DNA of 7,736 nucleotides, taken from Proteobacteria bacterium UBA2996. GTDB lineage: Bacteria > Pseudomonadota > Gammaproteobacteria > Arenicellales > UBA868. The DNA lies in assembly GCA_002346525.1 (NCBI GenBank), contig DDZY01000106.1, positions 1-7,736 on the forward strand, in the 5' to 3' direction. Numbering within the stretch: the stretch's first letter is position 1; each line of letters begins with the position of its first letter. Both the position numbers and the translations under genes were made by a program. Shown here in pieces: positions 1 through 6,211 of this stretch. The notes beneath the pieces were generated by a model, which worked only from the letters and a program-made list of their open reading frames with translations, was not told where the DNA came from and ran no database searches.

Positions 1-435
1 GCGCAGGCCTATCAGGAGTCACGGCTCGATCAATCTGTAGTAAGCAGCGCCGGAGCAATCGGTGTGATGCAGTTGTTGCCGAGCACCGCCACGGACAAGA
101 ACGTTGGAATTCCTGATATCAGCACGGTCGAGAACAATATTCACGCTGGTACCAAATATATGGCGTTTTTGCGCGAGCATTACTTCAGCGATCCACAGAT
201 CCATCCTACTGCAAAGATGGACTTTGCCTGGGCGTCCTATAACGCGGGGCCCAACCGGATTCGCCGTCTTCGAAAAAAGGCGAAAGAGCGCGGCTTTGAC
301 CCTAACAGATGGTTTGGCAATGTTGAAGTGCTCGCGGCCGAGAAAATAGGTCGCGAGACGGTAGATTATGTGAGGAATATCAACAAATATTTCGTCGCCT
401 ACAAGATGTACTTCAACGCGCAAAACGCCAACTAG
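1..435 (+). CDS. Lytic transglycosylase, MltF-like, C-terminal SLT domain (5'-truncated)
   Basis: Only the last 144 codons are present; the reading frame is open from base 1, so the gene begins outside the window. The visible part is a Goose-lysozyme-like SLT catalytic domain, which cleaves the MurNAc-GlcNAc bond of peptidoglycan and leaves 1,6-anhydro ends. The motif AQAYQES opens the window, with the presumed catalytic Glu at visible residue 6. It is followed by GAIGVMQLLPSTA (residues 18-30) and SYNAGP (from residue 79), the three hallmark SLT blocks. The tail, with an ETVDYVRNINKY-type segment, is what MltF-like enzymes carry; there the SLT domain follows a periplasmic solute-binding-type domain. 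That N-terminal half is unseen, so MltF rather than another SLT family is an inference. The enzyme would act in the periplasm, usually outer-membrane attached. The gene ends 11 bp before the stop of the converging 340-residue gene, with a terminator hairpin across the junction. Confidence 0.88.
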   Translation, partial: AQAYQESRLDQSVVSSAGAIGVMQLLPSTATDKNVGIPDISTVENNIHAGTKYMAFLREHYFSDPQIHPTAKMDFAWASYNAGPNRIRRLRKKAKERGFDPNRWFGNVEVLAAEKIGRETVDYVRNINKYFVAYKMYFNAQNAN

Positions 436-445
436 CCGTCACGCC

Positions 446-470
446 CTCAGTCAACGGACTGAGTGTTTTC
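446..470 (+). terminator. Rho-independent terminator of the transglycosylase gene
   Basis: A perfect 7-bp inverted repeat, CTCAGTC (446-452) and GACTGAG (457-463), encloses the loop AACG and is followed by TGTTTTC. It starts 10 bp after the TAG stop at 433-435 and fits an intrinsic terminator on the plus strand, although the T-tract is short. There is no T-run on the other side, so it should not terminate the converging minus-strand gene, whose last codons lie inside the stem. Confidence 0.6.
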
Positions 471-1469
471 ATCCCACGGTGCTTTGACTGGCATAAAGTT
501 TTCATTGATGTCGACAGTCGTGTTGTAGCCGAAAATACCCTCAAGCCGCACCGTGAACCGGAAAGTCGCATCGTGATCATACTTCGAGGGAAAATGCACG
601 CCCGGCTCAACCTCCCAGAACAGCCATTTTTTCTTGGTCATCCTGCGGTAGCGTGCTTTCAAGACAGCATCGAATACATCAAACTCCGGTTTGTCGCGAA
701 GATAAATCTCCAGATCGTAGGCGAGAGCCTCTGATTTCGAGCGCCGCAGTTTTTCATACAGGCTGAAATACTGATCGAGACACCAGCCGTCATTGCATTC
801 ATCGGAGTTATTTTCGTACCAGCGCACTACTGTGGTTGGGCGAAAGAATAAATTGTGGCCGATCACCCGGTCAAAGTCGGCCTGGCCCCGATATTCAAAT
901 TTGCTTTTGGTGAAATAATAAAAAGAGTTAGTCAAACGCGGCAGCCAGGGGCCCTCCGTCGTGAAGGCTTTGCTGTGCCGGGCGCGTACGTAGGGCTGAT
1001 ATCTGCTGTCCCGACGCCGTATCCCAATATCGAAGCGGATTTGTTTTAACGCGGTTTCGCGCCTGCCTCGTACTTGAAGGCTGATATTCTGCTGGTTGTC
1101 ATCAAGGTCGTTAATACGGCCTTCGTCCTCATCATCACCCAGTATGAGCTTGAGACGGTTTTCGGTGTTTGGTAAGGAAACTCGGGCTCGAACACCAGGG
1201 CTGAGTTTGGTGCCCTCGTTACCGTCATATCGTACCCGGATAAACGCTCTAAGCCGGGTCTGCTGATCGGCCTCACTCGCCTGCGTGTTTGAGAAAAACC
1301 TATCGACCTGATTAGCTGTATTTAGCACCCACTCTGACCACTCGTCGTGCAGTTCATCGACGCGGTCGTTGTCACCATCTGCTTTTGTATCGGCGATAGC
1401 CGGCGAAAAAAGACAAAAAGCCAGGCAGCAGGTCAGCAGCCGCAAAGACGTGTTGAGTTGATCAGACAT
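447..1469 (-). CDS. Exported strand-rich protein of unknown function (possible outer-membrane barrel), 340 aa
   Basis: I do not recognise a named family. The N-terminus is a signal peptide: a hydrophobic run at about residues 9-22, then SPAIA with likely cleavage after residue 26. An acidic, probably helical stretch follows (about 30-62). From about residue 70 to 315 the protein alternates charged and hydrophobic residues and is rich in Arg, Tyr and Phe, with many short segments such as LRAFIRVRY and ATFRFTVRLEG. That pattern suits an outer-membrane or periplasmic beta structure, but the C-terminus does not end in the usual aromatic residue. Cys225 and Cys230 are close enough to form a disulfide. 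No lipobox is visible. It is the last gene of the run with the channel gene, starting 39 nt after the preceding stop. There is no good Shine-Dalgarno before its ATG, so translation may depend on the upstream gene. Its stop codon lies within the convergent terminator stem. Confidence 0.8.
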   Translation of the reverse strand: MSDQLNTSLRLLTCCLAFCLFSPAIADTKADGDNDRVDELHDEWSEWVLNTANQVDRFFSNTQASEADQQTRLRAFIRVRYDGNEGTKLSPGVRARVSLPNTENRLKLILGDDEDEGRINDLDDNQQNISLQVRGRRETALKQIRFDIGIRRRDSRYQPYVRARHSKAFTTEGPWLPRLTNSFYYFTKSKFEYRGQADFDRVIGHNLFFRPTTVVRWYENNSDECNDGWCLDQYFSLYEKLRRSKSEALAYDLEIYLRDKPEFDVFDAVLKARYRRMTKKKWLFWEVEPGVHFPSKYDHDATFRFTVRLEGIFGYNTTVDINENFMPVKAPWDENTQSVD

Positions 1470-1508
1470 GGTCAGTATGTGTCGGTAAATCGGGATATAG
1501 CGCAGTGT

Positions 1509-1877
1509 CTATTCGAGATCAAACAGCCAGTTTCCATCAATCTTGCAAAAACCATAGGTCACCCGTGATGTCTCGCCACCCTTGACTGTTTCAAGCGTCA
1601 TCTTCCTACACGGAAGATTCTGCTTTTGGTAATCCTCGGTTACCGTCCACACACTGGTCAGGCGCTTGTCTTCCGTCTCCCAGGTGACGGATGTATTGAT
1701 GTCGACAGTATCCAGTGTGGCGTTGATTTGATTGAGCAAAGCATCGAGTTCTGCCCCTGTGACAGACGCCAATGGTGAATCGCGAAGAAACAAGGAGTTC
1801 TGAGCGAGGGCTACGGAGTTGACACAAAGCATCGCTGCTGCAACGAGAGTGTGTTTCGTGTTTTTCAGATGAATCAT
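1509..1877 (-). CDS. Small secreted protein with 17-kDa surface-antigen-like C-terminal domain, 122 aa
   Basis: A Sec signal peptide is clear: basic N-terminus, LVAAAMLCVNSVALA core, type I cleavage after Ala25. Cys18 is not in a valid lipobox, so this looks like a soluble periplasmic or surface protein rather than a lipoprotein. The C-terminal half has the layout of the RT0821/Lpp0805-type (Rickettsia 17-kDa antigen-like) domain: an INATLDT helix, a T/W-rich strand, then C-R-x(n)-V-x-G-G-x(n)-Y-G-x-C-x-x-DG-x-W, using Cys90 and Cys111, which probably form a disulfide. That match is from memory of the family pattern, not a search. The glycine-zipper segment often found before this domain is absent. 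Its ATG overlaps the TGA of the channel gene (ATGA), which implies translational coupling, and it is followed after 39 nt by the 340-residue gene. Confidence 0.8.
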   Translation of the reverse strand: MIHLKNTKHTLVAAAMLCVNSVALAQNSLFLRDSPLASVTGAELDALLNQINATLDTVDINTSVTWETEDKRLTSVWTVTEDYQKQNLPCRKMTLETVKGGETSRVTYGFCKIDGNWLFDLE

Positions 1878-4132
1878 CCTCTGTCATCTCCGGGTGCCGA
1901 CGGCGCCCCGGCTACCGTTTCCTGGGCAGCCCCCCCGGCTACTGCCAGGGCTGGGGTAACAGCCTCGACCACGACACGTTTGGGAGCGAATCTGATTCCT
2001 GCCTTTGCGAAAGCGGATTGGATTTCAGCATAGGCCACACGCCGAAGCGCCCATTGATTGCCCGGTTTTGCAGAGAATTTGCAACGCACAACAAACGCGG
2101 AGTCATCCATGCGGTTGACGCCCTGGGATTTTAGGGGCTCGAGGAACTGCGGTCCGTGTTCCGGGTCTTCCAGCAGTTTTTGGCCGACTTTCTTAATCAA
2201 CTTGCGCACCTTTTCCACGTCTTCTTCAAATGGGATGCGCAATTCAAACTTCATGATGACCCAGTCACGGCTGAAGTTGGTCAGCGTATTGATCTGGCTA
2301 TACGGAATGGTATGGATTGGCCCATTGTGGTGTCGCAACTGCATTGATCGGACCGAGATCTGCTCGACTGTGCCGGTGTTGCCGCCGACGTCAATATATT
2401 CACCTTTCCTGAAAGCGTCGTCCACCAAGAAGAATATTCCTGAAATAATGTCGGCCACAAGGCTTTGCGCCCCGAAGCCGATAGCAAGACCCAGGACGCT
2501 TGCTGCGGCGATGAGCGGCCCAATGTTGACGCCGAGACTGGCGAGCACGACCATTGCTGAAACAGTAACGATAGTAACCAGAAGGAAGCCTCGAAGCAGA
2601 GGCAGCACGGTTGCTATTCGAGAGAGACCCTGACCCCCGGGATCACTCCCCACGTGGGCGCCGTTGCCTTGTTCGTCGCTGTCCGTCGGGTCGTTATCCT
2701 GGGACGCGATCCAGCGTTTGGTGATGGTCCAGATAAGGTATGCGATTACCACAGTGACGAGTATCTGGCCTGAGGATTGCGTTATTTGTTCTCCCAGTTG
2801 GGATGTTGTCAATGCAACGAGATCAACATTCCAGATACGCCCCAAGAAAAGAACGCTCGCGCCCACGACAATAAGCCGGATGATCTGGACGAGCCCGTCA
2901 CGCGCGACTTGGCGCTGAGGCACCGCAGGGTCCTCAGCCAGGTCGGGAGCACCCCATTCACGTACAAAGGGTCCAACCGCACCCAAGAGCAGTGGTGCCA
3001 CAAGCATTAGCAGTAGGGTCTTGAGTACCGATAGGAGAACCCCAGGTTGCCCCAGTCCCACGGCGGCAAACATCCCGATAAGGGTCAGCAGTATCACCAA
3101 CGCGGTTCCGACCAGAGGCCAGACTCCGGCAAAAGTCTTGCGGACCAGGCCGGGCGGGTTACCGGACAGCAGGAGTGCCCTCACAGGTTGGCGAACCATC
3201 CATACGACAACAATGATAAGGCCCATGAGCGTAAGGCCGCCGACCAGGTTGATTGACCCAACCAGAATTTTTTTCTCAAACGGAGAAGCCACAGCGCCGA
3301 GATACGCCTGAAAAAAGTAAAGCGCGGACCCACCGATGAAGATCCAGGAGACTCGCGAACTCAGAAGTTTTGAATTTTTATCGTTAAGGGCCGTCAGCCT
3401 GCAGTCTGGCCGGTTTGGAGAAAAGACGAAATTGACGAGTTGACTGAGTAGCCAGGCAGTGAGGATGCCTGCGAGCAAACCCATCATCAGGAGTCGGTTC
3501 GGTTCGTGACCCCGGTAGGCGAGCAGGAATATTATGTAGGCAGCCACGGTAAAAACAACAGGTGGAAACACATCGTAAATCAGCAAGGCGAGACGCCGGC
3601 CTAGCCTCACCGGGAAGCTCTTGTTACTGGCCGCAGACAGTGTTTCAGGGATCCGCCGGCTGATCTTCTTGAAAAGAAATTGTGCGATCCATCCGATCAG
3701 CAGAATTCCCGCTATATAAAGAACTACCAGCCATGGGGTTCCGGCGCCAGCGCCTGGGGGTTTAATGGCGGTGGCGATGATACTCGGGACACGGGCGATG
3801 ACAGGAACCTGCCGCAATCGCTCTGCCATTCCGTCGCGAAAGCGATTGGTAATGGCAGTTAGTTCCATGACCACCGGATCTTGCGGCGTGGATTCTGACT
3901 GGGCGTCACCAATAAGATCCCAGACAATATCCCGAACCTGCTCGTCACTGAGTCTGGCCAGCAGCGCTTCTCGTTCCCTGGCGCTCAAGTTCTGATCGAG
4001 CACTTCTGAGGGATCCAGTGTCTCGTCGGTCTGGGCCAATACGGGCGTTGGGACCAAGATGGCCCCAAAAACAAATACCAGTACAAGGCTCACCGTAAGT
4101 GAGGCTAGTTTGCGAGAGGCGACTGTTTTCAT
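1874..4132 (-). CDS. Large MscS-family mechanosensitive ion channel, 752 aa
   Basis: An inner-membrane channel predicted to open under membrane tension and release solutes on osmotic downshift. Residues 1-33 are a signal peptide (ends PTPVLA). Residues 35-120 form a hydrophilic, helical periplasmic part, including LSDEQVRDIV. About ten hydrophobic segments follow (roughly 134-153, 187-206, 214-236, 262-280, 291-313, 334-359, 365-388, 413-432, 456-474, 509-533), then the pore helix. The pore motif GLAIGFGAQSLVADIISG is at 548-565. The MscS beta domain follows, with GEYIDVGGNTGTVE (577-590) and TIPYSQI (608-614), then the alpha/beta cytoplasmic domain to about 722. An Ala-rich tail (725-752) ends the protein. 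Classical MscS has about 286 residues; this is one of the large multi-helix forms, similar in size to E. coli YbiO. The Shine-Dalgarno is weak, but the signal peptide fixes the start. It is the first gene of a three-gene run. Confidence 0.93.
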   Translation of the reverse strand: MKTVASRKLASLTVSLVLVFVFGAILVPTPVLAQTDETLDPSEVLDQNLSAREREALLARLSDEQVRDIVWDLIGDAQSESTPQDPVVMELTAITNRFRDGMAERLRQVPVIARVPSIIATAIKPPGAGAGTPWLVVLYIAGILLIGWIAQFLFKKISRRIPETLSAASNKSFPVRLGRRLALLIYDVFPPVVFTVAAYIIFLLAYRGHEPNRLLMMGLLAGILTAWLLSQLVNFVFSPNRPDCRLTALNDKNSKLLSSRVSWIFIGGSALYFFQAYLGAVASPFEKKILVGSINLVGGLTLMGLIIVVVWMVRQPVRALLLSGNPPGLVRKTFAGVWPLVGTALVILLTLIGMFAAVGLGQPGVLLSVLKTLLLMLVAPLLLGAVGPFVREWGAPDLAEDPAVPQRQVARDGLVQIIRLIVVGASVLFLGRIWNVDLVALTTSQLGEQITQSSGQILVTVVIAYLIWTITKRWIASQDNDPTDSDEQGNGAHVGSDPGGQGLSRIATVLPLLRGFLLVTIVTVSAMVVLASLGVNIGPLIAAASVLGLAIGFGAQSLVADIISGIFFLVDDAFRKGEYIDVGGNTGTVEQISVRSMQLRHHNGPIHTIPYSQINTLTNFSRDWVIMKFELRIPFEEDVEKVRKLIKKVGQKLLEDPEHGPQFLEPLKSQGVNRMDDSAFVVRCKFSAKPGNQWALRRVAYAEIQSAFAKAGIRFAPKRVVVEAVTPALAVAGGAAQETVAGAPSAPGDDRG
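1878..1891 (-). promoter_or_regulatory. Ribosome binding site for the 122-aa gene, inside the channel gene's end
   Basis: Read on the minus strand, GGAG (1888-1891) lies 10 nt before the ATG at 1877, and a second purine block, AGAGG, abuts the ATG. Both lie in the last codons of the channel gene. With the 4-bp ATGA overlap (1874-1877) this supports the chosen start and coupled translation. Confidence 0.6.
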
Positions 4133-4395
4133 GGGAGTATCCGGAAGTACGCCTTATTCTATAGATATTTCTTTACTATTTAGGCTCATCCCAGATTAGG
4201 TGCGCGCTAAACGATTACGCTTTCTGATGCTCGCACACGATAAGGTTACACGTAAAAACCTCGAGATTAGTGTGTTAATTTTTCACTAGGTAGCCATTAA
4301 GATCAGTCTTGCCCAAGGGGGGGCTACGAGATTATCTTAAAACACTACTTGTTCGGGCAAAGGTTATTTCCAAACGTGAATTAGTCAGATATTTA

Positions 4396-4594
4396 CCGTT
4401 GCGGGGGAATTATGCAGATTGGTCGTAATCCCTAAACGGGGAAGGTTGGGTATCGCTGGCTTTTCAGAAAGCAAAAGCAGATAGCAATCGGCGGGTGGCG
4501 CGGCGAACGTCGCGTCGCACCGCTGGTCGGAATTAGTCAATTCGTCGGTGTGCCGGGCTTGGACCCCAGGGTTCTGGTGAGGGTGTTTGTGCCC
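4396..4594 (+). ncRNA. Candidate structured RNA or structured 5' leader (row of stem-loops)
   Basis: Hand folding of the plus strand gives consecutive hairpins. P1 (4396-4439): CCGTT pairs with AACGG, then an internal loop, GGGA with TCCC, a bulged A, TTATG with CGTAA (one G-U pair), and a 9-nt loop. P2 (4451-4483): TATC with GATA, an internal loop, then GCTTTT with AAAAGC. P3 (4495-4518): ten contiguous pairs, 4495-4504 with 4509-4518, seven G-C and three G-U, loop GAAC. P4 (4530-4543): GAATT with AATTC. P5 (4557-4578): eight pairs around one T-T mismatch. P6 (4581-4594): GGGTG with TGCCC. G-U pairs favour a plus-strand RNA, though I allowed them while searching on that strand. It ends 49 nt before the start of the barrel-protein gene and could be its leader or an independent small RNA. 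I match it to no known RNA family. Confidence 0.35.
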
Positions 4595-4630
4595 AGGCGG
4601 TGAATCGCGGTTGAATAGTGATGGACGGAC

Positions 4631-4639
4631 AAGGAGGAG
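4631..4639 (+). promoter_or_regulatory. Strong Shine-Dalgarno that fixes the start at 4644
   Basis: AAGGAGGAG lies a few bases before ATG 4644, close to ideal spacing. It decides for this start over an in-frame TTG at 4587, which would add 19 hydrophilic residues in front of the signal peptide and has no comparable site. Confidence 0.85.
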
Positions 4640-4643
4640 TTGC

Positions 4644-5453
4644 ATGAGAGGAGAGCGAAGCCGGCTTTGCAGAGTTGCTTTGGGACTAGCGGTGTTTCTG
4701 GCGTTGGCGTCCGTGGGCAAGGCCGAGGAGTCCAGCACAGCAGATCTTGCCAAAGCGGCTCAAAACCCATTGGCGTCGATGATCAGTCTGCCGTTTCAGA
4801 ACAACACCGATACCAATGTGAAAGTCGGATCGGAAGAGAAGATACAGAATACCCTGAACATTCAGCCGGTCTGGCCTATTGAGTGGAACGACAACTGGAA
4901 CCTGATTACCCGCACTATCATTCCGGTGATCTCCAAGCCAACAGCGGATTCCCGTGAGAATGGTCTGGGCGATATTTCATTTAGTGGATGGTTTTCGCCT
5001 AAAGAAAGTGGCAAGTGGGTCTGGGGCGTAGGTGCCGTAGCGCTTTTGCCGACCGGTGCCGATAAACTAACCGCAGACAAGTGGAGCCTTGGCCCAACTG
5101 CTGTAGCTCTGACTTTTAACGGACCGTGGGTCTACGGCGGCCTTATCAACAATATCTGGTCTGTGTCTGGCTCTGGCCTGAAAGACATCAATATGATGAC
5201 GCTACAGCCATTCATTAATTACAACTTGTCAGGGGGGCGGTATTTCACCAGTTCGCCGTTAATCACCGCGAACTGGGAGGCGGAAAGCGGAGAACAATGG
5301 ACCGTGCCGTTAGGCCTTGGTTACGGCAAAATATTTAAGCTTGGAAACGCTCCCGTGAACGGGCAGATCAGCCTTTATCACAACGTTGAAGCGCCGACCA
5401 AGGGAGCCGACTGGCAGCTGCGCCTGCAACTGCAGTTCATGTTCCCAAAATAA
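4644..5453 (+). CDS. Outer-membrane beta-barrel protein, MetA-pathway/'neuromedin U'-type transporter family, 269 aa
   Basis: The signal peptide is clear: basic start MRGERSRLCR, hydrophobic core to about residue 23, cleavage near KAEE (about residue 27). The mature part is rich in Trp, Asn, Gly and alternating strands, with blocks such as GLGDISFSGWFSP (107-119), WVWGVGAVALLPTGAD (125-140), KWSLGPTAVAL (146-156), GPWVYGGLINNIWSV (160-174), LQPFINYNLSGG (187-198) and GADWQLRLQLQFMFP near the end. I recall these blocks from bacterial proteins often labelled 'transporter' or, misleadingly, 'neuromedin U', related to the Phenol_MetA_deg barrel family. They are predicted outer-membrane barrels with no settled substrate. 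A small hydrophobic solute is a guess from the family name, not from this sequence. The gene stands alone on its strand and meets the convergent 195-residue gene after 13 bp, with no clear terminator between them. Confidence 0.85.
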   Translation: MRGERSRLCRVALGLAVFLALASVGKAEESSTADLAKAAQNPLASMISLPFQNNTDTNVKVGSEEKIQNTLNIQPVWPIEWNDNWNLITRTIIPVISKPTADSRENGLGDISFSGWFSPKESGKWVWGVGAVALLPTGADKLTADKWSLGPTAVALTFNGPWVYGGLINNIWSVSGSGLKDINMMTLQPFINYNLSGGRYFTSSPLITANWEAESGEQWTVPLGLGYGKIFKLGNAPVNGQISLYHNVEAPTKGADWQLRLQLQFMFPK

Positions 5454-5466
5454 AAAACGGGTCTAA

Positions 5467-6054
5467 TTAGTCGGCTTTTTGGATTGTCGCGAATGTGCCC
5501 AGGGCCTCGGCCATCTCCTCAAATGAGGGGGTTGTCCGTTCCTGAGCGTCAGCATAAACCCCGCAGACGAGTGCCGTTACCTGAGGTTGATCCGATGGCG
5601 CGAAACGAAGGTAATGGTTCAGATTTTGGGGTCCCCATTCGGCTCGCGCGAGCCACCAATTTGATCCTACGCCGACCCCTATGGATATAGATGACGCGAC
5701 GCGTATCCCGCGTTGGGCCGATTGTTCTTTGCGGCGAAATTGTTTTTTTACCGTGAAGGTCGCAGGCAAGATACTAGTGGGTGATTTCATTTCTGCGCGC
5801 GGGCGCTTCATTGAGAAATAACAATAAGGGTCATAGGTATGCTCTATCCGGCTCAGCATCTTTCCATGCTGGAAATACACGTGGGATTTGCCGGCTATTA
5901 CCGAGAGTGACTTATGAACAGTTACGGTTGAGTTGACCGGTATCTTCGCAGGCGCCTCGCCAACCGATACAGCAAGTGAAAAGGCCAATGCCGGGAATGT
6001 TGCTGTGCTGAAAATAAAGCCATTAACCGCAGTGATGATTTTTCGTACGAGCAT
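5467..6054 (-). CDS. Secreted protein of unknown function, 195 aa
   Basis: I do not recognise a named domain. The N-terminus (MLVRKIITAV, then a hydrophobic stretch to PALA) looks like a Sec signal peptide cleaved after about residue 24; a longer cut near residue 35 is possible. The mature part begins with short strands, LSVIAGKSHVYFQHGKML (about 50-67) and then YDPYCYF (74-80). The basic segment VKKQFRRKE (102-110) follows, and then a Gly/Ser-rich stretch at about 120-131. It ends with a region containing the second mature cysteine (Cys164) and an acidic helix, SFEEMAEALGTF. Cys78 and Cys164 could form a disulfide. The layout resembles short hypothetical exported proteins I recall from gammaproteobacteria, but no function is attached to them. 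There is no strong Shine-Dalgarno; the signal peptide supports the start. It is transcribed divergently from the DUF1254 gene. Confidence 0.72.
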   Translation of the reverse strand: MLVRKIITAVNGFIFSTATFPALAFSLAVSVGEAPAKIPVNSTVTVHKSLSVIAGKSHVYFQHGKMLSRIEHTYDPYCYFSMKRPRAEMKSPTSILPATFTVKKQFRRKEQSAQRGIRVASSISIGVGVGSNWWLARAEWGPQNLNHYLRFAPSDQPQVTALVCGVYADAQERTTPSFEEMAEALGTFATIQKAD

Positions 6055-6211
6055 GCTGTTTATATTCTGTTGTCCAGTTCAGATGCGTTGCAGTTGGCTA
6101 ACTATAATATCAAAGAAAATAGCAAATCCGTGTGAATCGCTCACTTGCCGAAATACGGTTTGTTGATTGGCATAGTTAGATTTAAAAATAGTTTTTATTG
6201 GAGACTCAAGT
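6055..6211. promoter_or_regulatory. Divergent promoter region
   Basis: This 157-bp AT-rich gap separates two genes transcribed away from each other, so it should hold both promoters. A perfect TATAAT lies at 6103-6108 on the plus strand, with TTCAGA (6078-6083) as a poor -35 at a long 19-bp spacing. The overlapping minus-strand TATTAT (6104-6109) could serve the 195-residue gene, but no good -35 accompanies it. The plus-strand gene has a good GGAG site at 6200-6203, 8 nt before its ATG. Confidence 0.45.
6098..6179. repeat. Inverted 8-bp repeat in the divergent promoter region
   Basis: CTAACTAT (6098-6105) recurs as its exact reverse complement ATAGTTAG (6172-6179), 66 bp apart. Centre-to-centre spacing is 74 bp, close to seven helical turns. 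The left copy overlaps the TATAAT hexamer. It could be a pair of operator half-sites, but an 8-bp match in 157 AT-rich bases may be chance. Confidence 0.3.

Larger units (their letters stand above)
4133..4643. other. Intergenic region of about 510 bp between divergent genes
   Basis: I see no supported gene here. It must hold the promoters of both the channel gene (minus) and the barrel-protein gene (plus), but no convincing -35/-10 pair stands out on either strand. The half next to the channel gene (4141-4300) is AT-rich. A run of seven G lies at 4317-4323. A 6-bp inverted repeat, GTAGCC (4290-4295) with GGCTAC (4322-4327), encloses a smaller hairpin. From about 4396 to 4594 the plus strand can form a series of stem-loops, listed separately. 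Confidence 0.7.

Noticed and set aside
19..423. A 134-codon minus-strand open frame opposite the transglycosylase
   Set aside because: The plus-strand frame carries all SLT motifs, so this is its shadow.
1470..1511. The TAG stop of the 122-aa gene is in frame with the 340-aa gene, so readthrough would fuse them
   Set aside because: A one-in-three coincidence. The 340-aa frame starts with its own signal peptide, and I see no recoding signal.
2058..2633. A 191-codon open frame on the plus strand opposite the channel gene
   Set aside because: It is antisense to the conserved pore and cytoplasmic domain of MscS, has no signal peptide or domain, and shows the biased composition of a shadow frame.
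4317..4323. Run of seven G as a possible quadruplex or phase-variable tract
   Set aside because: There is a single run with no companion G-tracts on the same strand, and it is not in a coding region or obvious promoter spacer.
4587..4643. Upstream TTG start for the barrel-protein gene
   Set aside because: It would put 19 polar residues before the signal peptide, while ATG 4644 has a near-perfect Shine-Dalgarno.
4385..4753. A 122-codon minus-strand open frame across the intergenic region
   Set aside because: It begins inside the signal peptide region of the barrel-protein gene in antisense, has no good ribosome site, and its sequence is low-complexity and unlike a folded protein.
5447..5470. 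Possible terminator between the convergent genes, because the minus strand reads TTTTTTATTTT after the stop of the 195-aa gene
   Set aside because: No acceptable stem precedes the T-run; only the short palindrome CTAATTAG lies there. A terminator is possible but not supported.
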